Assembly: GCF_023806565.1 (NCBI RefSeq)
Contig: NZ_JAMTDV010000117.1
Location: forward strand, 1 to 64,000
Direction: 5' to 3'
DNA: 64,000 nucleotides
Origin: Accumulibacter sp.
GTDB lineage: Bacteria > Pseudomonadota > Gammaproteobacteria > Burkholderiales > Rhodocyclaceae
Every line of letters begins with the position of its first letter. The first letter of the stretch is position 1. The translations under genes and the position numbers were made by a program. This document shows, in pieces, positions 1-7,949 of the stretch. Under the pieces are notes generated by a model, which worked only from the letters and a program-made list of their open reading frames with translations, made no database searches and was not told the DNA's origin.

Positions 1-218
1 CTAGCGGTGATGTGTCCAGCGTTTCCTCACGACTTCTTCGCGCCGGCCTTTTTCCTTGTGGAGGAAAATGCGTGACCGTCGTCCGGGGAAAGTACAATAC
101 CGCTCCGACGCTCCCTGGGCTTCGGCCCGGCGCCACGAGGCCGGGACGTTCCCGCATGAACAATTTCGACAAGGCCGACTCCCATCATCGCCGTAGCCGA
201 CTTCGGAAGTCCCCGCCG

Positions 219-1094
219 ATGCTGAGTCGCTTGTCGATTGCCGCAGCATGGCTCCTGCATCTGCTGCCGCTGCCCGTCCTCGCACTCCTCGGCAATGCGG
301 TGGGTGTCGTGATCTACGGTCTTGCCCGTCGGCGTCGGCACATCGCTATTGTCAACCTTGGCCTCTGCTTCCCCGAACTCGATCAGGCGCGCATTCGGAG
401 CCTTGCGCTCGCCCATTTCAAGGTGCTGACGCGCAGCGTGCTCGAGCGAACCCTTCTCTGGTGGTCGAGCCGGGAGCGACTGAACCGACTGATCCGGGTC
501 GACGGAGACGATTGCCTGCGAGCGTTGCTTGCTGCCGGCCGCCCGGTGCTGATGCTCGCTCCGCATTTCGTCGGGCTGGATGCCGGCGGCGTTGGGATAG
601 CCATGCGCTTCGACAGCGCGAGCATTTACGCAGTACAGTCGAACCCGGTTTTTGACCGCCTGCTATTGCGTGGTCGCCGCCGTTTCGGCGATCAGTTGCT
701 GCTTTCGCGCCAGGAGAGCGTGCGTGCCAGCGTGCGCGCGATGAAATCCGGTCGGCCCCTGTACTACCTGCCGGACATGGACTTCGGGAGACGGGATTCG
801 ATCTTTGTCCCCTTTTTCGGCGTGCCGGCGGCCACTGTTCCGGGCCTGTCTCGTCTGGCGCGGCTGGCGGGAGCCAGCGTCGTCCCCTGCGTTACCCGCG
901 TCCTGCCTGGTGGCCGAGGCTATTTGGTCCGCGTCGGCGAGCCTTGGCAGAATTTTCCGACCGCCGATGTCGAGGCCGATACTCGTCGGATGAATGAGTG
1001 GATAGAGAATGCCGTGCGCAGCATGCCGGAGCAGTACTACTGGGTACATCGTCGCTTCAAGACGCGGCCGCCCGGCGAGGCACGTCCTTATTGA
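219..1094 (+). CDS. LpxL/HtrB-family lysophospholipid/lipid A acyltransferase
   Basis: A 291-residue protein of the LpxL/HtrB (lipid A late acyltransferase) family, which transfers an acyl chain from acyl-ACP to a lipid precursor at the inner face of the cytoplasmic membrane. Residues about 5-35 are a hydrophobic N-terminal membrane segment. The family's H-x4-D catalytic motif is seen as H116 and D121 in APHFVGLD, and a conserved 'YYLPDMDFG' segment follows. The length is close to the usual ~300. The ATG at 219 is preceded by a purine-rich cggaag. The frame is open upstream to position 12 (ATGs at 12 and 156), but that extension is not family-like. It may acylate lipid A or another lipid such as an ornithine lipid; sequence alone does not decide. 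Confidence 0.8.
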   Translation: MLSRLSIAAAWLLHLLPLPVLALLGNAVGVVIYGLARRRRHIAIVNLGLCFPELDQARIRSLALAHFKVLTRSVLERTLLWWSSRERLNRLIRVDGDDCLRALLAAGRPVLMLAPHFVGLDAGGVGIAMRFDSASIYAVQSNPVFDRLLLRGRRRFGDQLLLSRQESVRASVRAMKSGRPLYYLPDMDFGRRDSIFVPFFGVPAATVPGLSRLARLAGASVVPCVTRVLPGGRGYLVRVGEPWQNFPTADVEADTRRMNEWIENAVRSMPEQYYWVHRRFKTRPPGEARPY

Positions 1095-1162
1095 GCCGTC
1101 GCTTCCCGCTCCGTCCAGCGAACCGGGGACGGGTCGCGGCAGATATACTTTCACTTTCCGTC

Positions 1163-1190
1163 GGGCGGCAGTCGTTTCGCTTTGCCGCCC
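1163..1190 (+). terminator. Inverted repeat between the acyltransferase and carbamoyltransferase genes
   Basis: A 7-bp perfect stem, gggcggc / gccgccc, with a 14-nt loop lies between the two genes, just before the aaggtga that could serve the next start. There is no T-run, so it is either a weak or factor-dependent terminator or a 5' UTR structure. A tatact hexamer at 1143-1148 could be a -10 element upstream of it, without a convincing -35. Confidence 0.25.
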
Positions 1191-1218
1191 AGTAAGGTGA
1201 TCTTGTGAGACCTCGACC

Positions 1219-2967
1219 TTGGCACTGACCGTACTTGGATTGTCCGGCGCGCTGACCCACGACCCTTCGGCGGCGCTCTACATCGACGGCAAACTCGTCG
1301 CTGCTGCCGAGGAAGAACGTTTTGTCCGCGACAAGCACGCCAAGAACCGCATGCCCTACGAGGCGGCAAAATTCTGCCTCGATTTTGCCGGCGTCAGGCC
1401 CGGCGACGTGCATGCAGTGGCGATTCCCTTTGCTCCGATCGCGCTTTCCGAGCCGGCGCGCTGGCACTACGCCAGGCGCTACTGGTATGCGCCGGAGCGA
1501 GCGCTGGACGCGCTCCTGACTGGCAATCGACGATTCTTCCGCTACCGCAGGCGCATCGAGTGGTGTCTTTTGCAACTCGGTTTCGATCCTAAGAAAGTCG
1601 AAATCGTGGCCGTAGAACACCATCTCGCACATGCGGCGAGCGCCTACCATTGCGCCGGATTCAAGGAAAAAACGGCGATTCTGGGGATCGATGGGAAGGG
1701 CGAGTACGCCACCACCTTTTTCGGCTATGGCGAAAAAGGCACGATTCACAAGATCAAGGAGTTTTACGATCCCGATTCTCTCGGTGGCCTCTACGGCGCC
1801 CTGACCGAATACTTGGGCTTCGAAATGCTTGATGGCGAGTACAAGGTGATGGGAATGGCGCCCTATGGCGATCCGCGGCGCTACGATTTCTCGCGCCTGG
1901 CGAGATTCGAGAACGGCGAACTGACCGTCAATACCGAATATGCTAACGTCATTGGGTTTCGCCGTTACAAGGAGAACGGCAAGGGATACTATTTTTCGCC
2001 GAAGCTGGTCGATTGGCTTGGGCCCCGGCGTTCGGGAGACGTCGCTGACGACCCATACATCCATTACGCGGCGAGCATGCAGAAGCTGTTCGAGGACATC
2101 TCGCTGCAAATGATCGACCATTATCTTGGCGACCTGCTGCGGGAAACCGGTCGCCTCGCCTTTTCGGGTGGCGGCGCGCTGAACGTCAAGCTCAACCAGA
2201 AGATCATCGCTCGCCCGGAAGTCCGCGAACTCTTCGTCCAGCCGGCTTCCGGTGACGCCGGCACGGCCGTCGGCGCTGCTGCCTACGTTTCGGTGCAGCG
2301 CGGAGTTCCGGTGGAAAAAATGGAGCACGTCTATCTCGGACCGGCATACAGCAACGAGGAGGTCATCGCGGCCTGCGCCCGGCACCCGGCGCGACCGCGC
2401 TGGCGGCGGCTGGACGATGTGCCGCGACGTGTTGCCCGGCTGCTCGCCGACGGGAATCCGGTGGCCTGGTTTCAGGGACGAATGGAGTTCGGTCCGCGGG
2501 CGCTCGGTGGCCGCTCGATCCTCGGTTGCCCGAGCGTCCCCGGGGTTGCCGATCGAATCAATGCGCAGATCAAGTTCCGTGAGCGCTGGCGCCCCTTCTG
2601 CCCGAGCATGCTGGATACCGTTGGCCCGCAAATGCTCGGGAGTGAGCACCCGGCACCGTTCATGACCTTCACTTTTGAGGTTGCCCCGGGCTGGAAGGGG
2701 CGCGTTCCGGAAGTCGTGCACGAAGACGGCACCTCGCGGGCGCAGGTCCTGCGTCGCGAGTTCCACCCGCGTTACTACGACCTGATGGTCGAACTGGAAA
2801 AACTGACCGGCAATGGCGTTGTCCTCAACACTTCGCTGAATCGTCGCGGCGAAGCGATGATCTGCTCACCGGCCGACGCCCTCGACATGTTCTTCGGCTG
2901 CGATCTGCAATATCTGGTGATGGAAGACCTGCTGGTGGTCAAGGAAGAAGCGTGCGAGGCCATTTGA
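1219..2967 (+). CDS. NodU/CmcH-family carbamoyltransferase (TTG start)
   Basis: A 582-residue protein of the NodU/CmcH/HypF-C carbamoyltransferase family. These enzymes move a carbamoyl group from carbamoyl phosphate, via carbamoyl-adenylate, to a hydroxyl on a sugar, antibiotic or Nod factor. The N-terminal domain is Kae1/TsaD-like: VLGLSGALTHDPSAAL opens it and H134, H135 and H138 (VEHHLAHAASAY) form the metal-binding motif. The C-terminal domain carries 'GRMEFGPRALGGRSIL' and 'LNTSLN', both family signatures. The usual length is 550-620. The start is TTG because an in-frame TGA lies at 1207-1209 and no ATG is near; aaggtga sits about 17 nt upstream. The acceptor is unknown. Its neighbour is a lipid acyltransferase, so a surface glycolipid or polysaccharide is possible (inference). 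Confidence 0.85.
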   Translation: MALTVLGLSGALTHDPSAALYIDGKLVAAAEEERFVRDKHAKNRMPYEAAKFCLDFAGVRPGDVHAVAIPFAPIALSEPARWHYARRYWYAPERALDALLTGNRRFFRYRRRIEWCLLQLGFDPKKVEIVAVEHHLAHAASAYHCAGFKEKTAILGIDGKGEYATTFFGYGEKGTIHKIKEFYDPDSLGGLYGALTEYLGFEMLDGEYKVMGMAPYGDPRRYDFSRLARFENGELTVNTEYANVIGFRRYKENGKGYYFSPKLVDWLGPRRSGDVADDPYIHYAASMQKLFEDISLQMIDHYLGDLLRETGRLAFSGGGALNVKLNQKIIARPEVRELFVQPASGDAGTAVGAAAYVSVQRGVPVEKMEHVYLGPAYSNEEVIAACARHPARPRWRRLDDVPRRVARLLADGNPVAWFQGRMEFGPRALGGRSILGCPSVPGVADRINAQIKFRERWRPFCPSMLDTVGPQMLGSEHPAPFMTFTFEVAPGWKGRVPEVVHEDGTSRAQVLRREFHPRYYDLMVELEKLTGNGVVLNTSLNRRGEAMICSPADALDMFFGCDLQYLVMEDLLVVKEEACEAI

Positions 2968-2993
2968 CGGCACTCCGGCGGTCGGGCGATACT
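2964..2993 (+). promoter_or_regulatory. Candidate sigma-70 promoter for the CBM21-EEP / PLD pair
   Basis: TTGACG at 2964-2969, an 18-bp spacer, then GATACT at 2988-2993. The -35 matches 5 of 6 consensus bases and the -10 matches 4 of 6. It overlaps the carbamoyltransferase stop codon and predicts a transcription start near 3000, about 120 bp upstream of the next gene. This suggests that the following two genes form their own transcription unit. Confidence 0.45.
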
Positions 2994-3009
2994 GCGCGTC
3001 GAATGTACG

Positions 3010-3023
3010 GAAAACCGGTTTTC
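3010..3023 (+). promoter_or_regulatory. Perfect 14-bp palindrome, operator-like
   Basis: gaaaaccggttttc is a perfect palindrome located about 17 bp downstream of the predicted -10 box, where a dimeric repressor could block transcription. It is not followed by T residues and its stem leaves no loop, so it is not a typical terminator. No regulator gene is adjacent. The operator role is inferred from symmetry and position only. Confidence 0.35.
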
Positions 3024-3118
3024 ACCAGATGCCGGTACCGATATCCGCCGGTGATCGCCGGCCGCTCGAATTTCCAGCCAGAATCCAATTCCGGCAACCA
3101 AGCATTGATGTGGGGAAA

Positions 3119-4621
3119 ATGGAAAAAATAAAGCTGCTCTATGCAAGAAACCTGATCACGAGAAAAACCGGGCAGCAGGATTTGTCTTTCCTGATGCTCG
3201 TCGAGAACGTTGCTTTCGACAAGATCATCGATGTCGCATGGGCTGGTGAAGACGGTGTGTGGCACACCCTGCCGGCGACCTACCACAGCACGATCGACGG
3301 CAGCAAGGAATACTGGATTGCCCGGACGGCGTGTGCTCTTGTCCCGGACGAAACATTGCCTGGAAACGTCGAGTTCGCTTTACGCTATCGAGTCGGCGGC
3401 GACGAATACTGGGACAACGACCATGGCCAGAATTATTCCATTCAGGCGGATAGCGGGATCGTGGTCGCCGACGAACGACCCTTGTTGCACATCCGCTTCG
3501 AACGCGGCCTGGCGGATGGACAAAGCGTCCTTCCCATCGTGGTCGCGGCACGAAGGGAACTGCAGGCGAGGAGTGTGACGGTTCACTGGAGCGTCGACGG
3601 CTGGAAGACGACGCACCGGACGTCCTGCCGTTTCCGACGTAACTACTGGGACAGCGAGTTTCTCAGCAACGCGAGGAATCCCAACCAGTATGGCTGCCAA
3701 ATCTGGGCCACGGCGTTGAAGGTCGATGATGCCTGGCGAGTGCAATACCGGATTTCGTGCGAAACACGCCAGCAGGTGCTTTGGGACGACAACTATGGCA
3801 ACGGTTATGCGATCCAGCGCTGGCCGCTGAAGGTGCTCATCCTCAACCTGCACTGTTGCCAGGAAGAGGATCAGGATTTCAAGTTGTCGCAGATTGCCAA
3901 GGCGATCGAGGCGCTGGAAGTGGACATCGTCTGCCTGCAGGAAGTGGCCGAGCTCTGGAACAACGGTCACGGCAACTGGCAGACGAATACGGCGAGGATC
4001 ATCAACGAGCGCCTCGGTTCCCCGTATCATCTGGTGACCGACTGGTCGCATCTCGGTTTCGACCGTTATCGGGAGGGGGTGGCTGTCCTGAGCCGCTATC
4101 CCATCCTGCAGCACCGCGCGAAATACGTTTCGTCCAGTCAGGATCCCTACTGCATCCATTCCCGCAAGGTCGTCATGGCACGAATCCGGGTGCCGTACTT
4201 TGGTCTGCTGAACGTGTTCTCGTCGCACCTGAGCTGGTGGGAGGATGGCTTCGCCGAGCAGTTCAGGAACCTGCGGCGGTGGGCAACGGCGGAACACGAC
4301 GAGTTGAGCGCAGCCACCATGCTTTGCGGAGACTTCAACATCAAGGCCGGATCAAAGGGTTATCAGCTCGTCGTCGAGTCGAAGGAATACCAGGACCAGT
4401 ACCTTTCCGCCAACTCACCGAAAGTTTTTCAGCAGATCTTCGAACTCGGGGCTGCTGCCTGGGAGCATGAGCTGGATGATGATCATCGGATCGATTATAT
4501 CTTCCTCCGGAAGGGGAGTAAGCTTCGCGTCACTTCCGGCCGGACGGTATTCACCGATCAGGATTATGGCCGAGTGTCGGACCACTTTGGCTACCTGATG
4601 AGTTTCGAGCCGGGCGCATAG
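3119..4621 (+). CDS. Tandem CBM21-like domains fused to an EEP-family phosphodiesterase
   Basis: A 500-residue protein with an unusual architecture. Residues ~20-108 and ~128-232 are two beta-sandwich units with the CBM21 (glycogen/starch-binding, PP1 glycogen-targeting-subunit-like) signature: YWDNDHGQNY at 97-106 and WDDNYGNGY at 222-230. Residues ~237-497 are an endonuclease/exonuclease/phosphatase domain with every catalytic motif present: N243 (LNLH), E275 (LQEV), H370 (SSHLSW), D405/N407 (GDFN), D459 (RIDYIF) and D488/H489 (SDH). It should therefore be an active Mg-dependent phosphodiesterase or phosphomonoesterase; the substrate (DNA, RNA, sphingomyelin-type lipid, phosphorylated glycan) cannot be told. 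No signal peptide or membrane segment is visible, so it is probably cytoplasmic. The ATG at 3119 has ggggaa just upstream; the open frame to 3029 is not family-like. It precedes a PLD-family gene by 29 bp. Confidence 0.8.
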   Translation: MEKIKLLYARNLITRKTGQQDLSFLMLVENVAFDKIIDVAWAGEDGVWHTLPATYHSTIDGSKEYWIARTACALVPDETLPGNVEFALRYRVGGDEYWDNDHGQNYSIQADSGIVVADERPLLHIRFERGLADGQSVLPIVVAARRELQARSVTVHWSVDGWKTTHRTSCRFRRNYWDSEFLSNARNPNQYGCQIWATALKVDDAWRVQYRISCETRQQVLWDDNYGNGYAIQRWPLKVLILNLHCCQEEDQDFKLSQIAKAIEALEVDIVCLQEVAELWNNGHGNWQTNTARIINERLGSPYHLVTDWSHLGFDRYREGVAVLSRYPILQHRAKYVSSSQDPYCIHSRKVVMARIRVPYFGLLNVFSSHLSWWEDGFAEQFRNLRRWATAEHDELSAATMLCGDFNIKAGSKGYQLVVESKEYQDQYLSANSPKVFQQIFELGAAAWEHELDDDHRIDYIFLRKGSKLRVTSGRTVFTDQDYGRVSDHFGYLMSFEPGA

Positions 4622-4650
4622 CAAACGATACAGGGTGATTCAGTTTCGAC

Positions 4651-6246
4651 ATGAGAACAGCAGAGCAATACGCAGTACCGGTGCATGGCAATCTCGGCGG
4701 CTCTTTCTTGAGAACGAACGATTTCAACGAAAAGTTTTACCTGCGTTGGGGAAAAATCACTTTCGACGTGCATTTTGGCGTTCAGGTGAACGTGAAGGTC
4801 GTACTGAAGGTATATCGGGACAACAATATCTGTGAAACCTTCATCGTCGACACCGATCCGTACGAAATCCACTGGAATCATCATCGTCGGCGCACGCGGG
4901 ATTTCTACATCCACCCTTTTTCCAGCAGCTTTGGGCAGGTCAATTGCGTCAAGTTCGCCTTCGTGGTGCACCAGGATGAGCGCTCGATCCCCTCGCAGCT
5001 CGAGTACATCTTCATGGATTGGTCACAGTTGCGCGACGAGCATCCGCAGTATCGAAGGATCACCGCGGAATGGGCGACCGACAACGGCTATCGCACGCAT
5101 GAAGTGGATGCCTGGCGCCTGCAGAGCGACGTCGATTGGTACAACCACCACTTCGACTCCCTGCACCTGATCCCCAAGTTCACCAAGGGGCAGCAGTACC
5201 ATCCCTATCACCCCAAGCGATTCATTCACGACCACATCGACAAGGTCATTCGCTGCAAGCACGATCACCCCAGCCGATTTTGCACGATCAAGGTCAGCGT
5301 CGATTGCATCGACGACAACGACTTCACCCGACATCTGGTGCACGCGAGCGAAAACGGCGTTTACGTGCAGTGCATCGTCGACTGGCGCAAGATGACGCTG
5401 ACCAACAGCGAGAACTATGCGCGGCTGAAACGCGGGGGAATCGAACTGCTGGGCGTGGTCTGCACGCCGCAGCATCACCTCATCGAGGTCGCACCCGACA
5501 TGCATACCAAGTTCATCATCTTCAACGATGAGGACTGCATCCTAGGCTCGTTCAACATCACCTTCGACCGCTGGTGGGCGAACTGGGAATCAGGGATGAC
5601 CTTTCACTCGAAGGGAGTCTGTCGTCTGCTGGACAACGTATTTCAAAGTGAGCGCGGCGGCGTCAATCAGAAATATGGCATCGATCCTCTCAGCCATTTC
5701 AACCTGCTTTACACCTACGGCCGGCAGACTCTGCTCAACGGCAAGTACTACCGTCCGCACCAAGCCATTCTGGCGGAGATTCACCGGGCGAAACACTCGA
5801 TCAAGCTGACCCTGTTCCTGATCGGAAACCTGCTCGGTGAGCATGGCGACAGCGTTGTCGATGCGCTGATCAACGCGAAGCACCGTGGCGTCCATATTCA
5901 CATCCTGCTGAACGGACACCTGGCCCGCCAGGGCCGGGTAGGGATCGAACGGTCGATGCGCGACGAGCTCAATCGACAGCTGTTGCCCGCCGCGCAAGGC
6001 CTGAGGTCAGCCGGCATCCCGGTCGGACTGGTATACGGACAGGACGATCTGCCGGTACCTTATTCGCCGATTCATTCCAAGTATTGCATCATCGATGAGG
6101 CGACGGTCATCGAGGGAAGCTTCAACTGGTACAACACTTCGGTGTTCTCGCATGACCTGATGGTGCTGGCGACCAACCGTGAAGTGGCAAAAGCCTATCT
6201 GCACGAATTTGAGCAGATTCAGCGCCTTTTCCGAGTCTATTACTGA
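4651..6246 (+). CDS. Phospholipase D-superfamily protein with two HKD-type motifs and a beta-rich N-terminal domain
   Basis: A 531-residue protein. The C-terminal two thirds hold two PLD half-sites. The second is canonical H-x-K-x4-D (H475, K477, D482) followed by IEGSFNWYNTS; the first is H285, K287 with N292-D293 in place of the D, followed by ILGSFNITFD. Members include cardiolipin synthases, phospholipases and Nuc-type endonucleases. Residues ~25-125 form an aromatic, beta-rich N-terminal domain that I do not recognise; it could be another carbohydrate-binding fold but lacks the WDNN motif of its neighbour. No signal peptide or transmembrane helix is visible, unlike cardiolipin synthases, so a soluble nuclease or phosphodiesterase is more likely. 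It starts 29 bp after the EEP gene and is surely co-transcribed. The H/K/N variant of motif 1 may alter activity. Confidence 0.8.
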   Translation: MRTAEQYAVPVHGNLGGSFLRTNDFNEKFYLRWGKITFDVHFGVQVNVKVVLKVYRDNNICETFIVDTDPYEIHWNHHRRRTRDFYIHPFSSSFGQVNCVKFAFVVHQDERSIPSQLEYIFMDWSQLRDEHPQYRRITAEWATDNGYRTHEVDAWRLQSDVDWYNHHFDSLHLIPKFTKGQQYHPYHPKRFIHDHIDKVIRCKHDHPSRFCTIKVSVDCIDDNDFTRHLVHASENGVYVQCIVDWRKMTLTNSENYARLKRGGIELLGVVCTPQHHLIEVAPDMHTKFIIFNDEDCILGSFNITFDRWWANWESGMTFHSKGVCRLLDNVFQSERGGVNQKYGIDPLSHFNLLYTYGRQTLLNGKYYRPHQAILAEIHRAKHSIKLTLFLIGNLLGEHGDSVVDALINAKHRGVHIHILLNGHLARQGRVGIERSMRDELNRQLLPAAQGLRSAGIPVGLVYGQDDLPVPYSPIHSKYCIIDEATVIEGSFNWYNTSVFSHDLMVLATNREVAKAYLHEFEQIQRLFRVYY

Positions 6247-6306
6247 GGTCTACACCGGCGCGGACCGTCGCCAGGGAGCCGCATGCGTGCCCTCTGCAGC
6301 CGATGA

Positions 6307-6335
6307 TTGACTCGGCGAGCGCCGCCAAGGATACT
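6307..6335 (+). promoter_or_regulatory. Candidate sigma-70 promoter for pgk
   Basis: TTGACT at 6307-6312, a 17-bp spacer and GATACT at 6330-6335, about 165 bp upstream of the pgk start. It matches 5 of 6 and 4 of 6 consensus bases with ideal spacing. The rest of the 253-bp gap holds nothing else I recognise. Confidence 0.5.
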
Positions 6336-6499
6336 TCGTCTGCGTGGTCGAAACGCCTTCCCTCAAGTTTCATTTTCTCAACGCAGTGGCGACAGGGGAA
6401 CTCTGCGAAGGAGCCGCCTTGCCGCCAATACGGAGACGCCATGCCATTTGCGATTCTAATTCCAGCTTTTTTCAACACCAACTCACTATCGAGGAAGTC

Positions 6500-7756
6500 A
6501 TGTCCAAACTGTTTATCGAAGATCTCGCCCTCGAAGGCAAGCGCGCCCTGATTCGTGTCGATTTCAACGTTCCGCAGGACAAGAGCACCGGTGCAATCAC
6601 CAATACCAAACGCATCGAGGCGGCCTTGCCGACAATCAAGTATGCCTTGGATAAGGGTGCGGCCGTCATCCTGATGTCTCACCTCGGTCGTCCCGATGGC
6701 AAGGTCATGCCGCAATACAGCCTGGCACGCGTGGCCACTGCGCTCGAAGGTCTGCTTGGGCGACCCGTCAAGTTCCTGCCCGATTGCGTCGGCCCGGAAG
6801 TCGAGGCTGCCTGTGCCAAGATCAAGCCTGGGGAGGTCATCCTGCTAGAAAACCTCCGCTTCCACCTCGAGGAAGAAGGCAAGGGTACCGTCACCGCTGC
6901 CGACGGTACGGTCAGCAAGATCAAGGCAAACCCGGAAGACGTGAAAGCCTTCCGCGCGTCACTCACCAGACTCGCCGACGTCTATATCAACGATGCCTTC
7001 GGCACCGCGCATCGCGACCACTCGTCGATGACCGGCGTGCAATTACCCGAACGTGCCTCCGGCTACCTGATGAACAAGGAACTGGCCGCTTTCTCGGCCG
7101 TTCTCGAATCACCACAACGGCCGCTGTTGGCCATCCTCGGCGGCGCCAAGGTCGCCGACAAGATTCAGTTGATCAACAACCTGCTCGACAAGGCCGACCA
7201 GATCATCATCGGTGGCGGCATGGCCTTCACCTTCAAGAAGGTCCTTACGGGGATGCCGATCGGCAACTCGCTGTTCGACGAGGAGGGTGCCAAGCTCGTA
7301 CCCGGCCTGATGGAGAAGGCGAAGGAGAAAGGCAAGGAGATCCTCCTGCCGGTCGATTTCGTGATCGGCGACAAGTTCGACGCCAGCGCCAACACCGGCA
7401 CCGCCGACGACGTGGACGGCGTGCCAGACGGCTGGATGGGGCTCGATTGCGGTCCCGAATCGACCAAACTGTTCACCGCCGCGATTCTCAAAGCCAGGAC
7501 GATCATCTGGAACGGTCCAGCCGGCGTCTTCGAATTCGAAAAATTCGAAAGCGGCACGCGAGCGATGGCGGATGCCGTCGTCCAGGCGACTGCCGCCGGC
7601 GCAACGACCGTCATCGGCGGTGGTGACACGGCCACGGCCGCGAAGAAATACGGCGCCGACAAGAAGGTCACCCACAGCTCGACTGGTGGTGGCGCTTCGC
7701 TCGAGTACCTGGAGGGCAAAATCCTGCCCGGCGTTGCCGCCCTTTCGGAGAAGTAG
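6500..7756 (+). CDS. pgk: Phosphoglycerate kinase, long eukaryote-like form
   Basis: A 418-residue phosphoglycerate kinase (1,3-bisphosphoglycerate + ADP to 3-phosphoglycerate + ATP) of glycolysis/gluconeogenesis. N-terminal DFNVP (21-25), HLGRP (61-65) and the nucleotide-site GGGDTAT (373-379) and STGGGAS (394-400) are all present. Typical proteobacterial enzymes have 385-397 residues. This one carries an insertion at about 127-150 ([20 protein letters not shown]) and a '[10 protein letters not shown]' segment at 312-321, both typical of eukaryotic-type PGK. The ATG at 6500 has GAGGAAG 5 nt upstream. The frame is open to 6344 but the upstream part is not PGK-like. tpiA follows 193 bp downstream. 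Confidence 0.97.
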   Translation: MSKLFIEDLALEGKRALIRVDFNVPQDKSTGAITNTKRIEAALPTIKYALDKGAAVILMSHLGRPDGKVMPQYSLARVATALEGLLGRPVKFLPDCVGPEVEAACAKIKPGEVILLENLRFHLEEEGKGTVTAADGTVSKIKANPEDVKAFRASLTRLADVYINDAFGTAHRDHSSMTGVQLPERASGYLMNKELAAFSAVLESPQRPLLAILGGAKVADKIQLINNLLDKADQIIIGGGMAFTFKKVLTGMPIGNSLFDEEGAKLVPGLMEKAKEKGKEILLPVDFVIGDKFDASANTGTADDVDGVPDGWMGLDCGPESTKLFTAAILKARTIIWNGPAGVFEFEKFESGTRAMADAVVQATAAGATTVIGGGDTATAAKKYGADKKVTHSSTGGGASLEYLEGKILPGVAALSEK

Positions 7757-7760
7757 ACCG

Positions 7761-7784
7761 GGCACGGCCCCGACCGGGGCTGCC
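7761..7784 (+). terminator. Hairpin after pgk
   Basis: ggca ... tgcc closes an inner gcccc/ggggc stem, with a two-base bulge and a 4-nt loop. It starts 5 bp after the pgk stop. No T-run follows, so it may only attenuate transcription towards tpiA or stabilise the pgk mRNA end. Confidence 0.3.
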
Positions 7785-7949
7785 GGCTCGCCCAAGCATG
7801 CAAGCGGTCATGGCCTTGCCGGGGAATTCCCATGGCGAAGGTCATGACTGCTTCCCTCGCTCCCGGCTTTTCACGCGGCCCGGGGGAAGGGATATTCGTG
7901 AGTCGCTGACACGACTTTCATAGTAAGACACCATCCATTGAGGAATACC

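Noticed and set aside
68..196. Short plus-strand ORF (42 codons) with a GGAGG ribosome binding site ahead of the acyltransferase gene
   Set aside because: Composition is Arg-rich and shadow-like, it has no family resemblance and it overlaps a possible extension of the acyltransferase frame.
7822..7831. gggaattccc palindrome between pgk and tpiA
   Set aside because: Short 10-bp palindrome with no promoter element at a fitting distance; likely chance.
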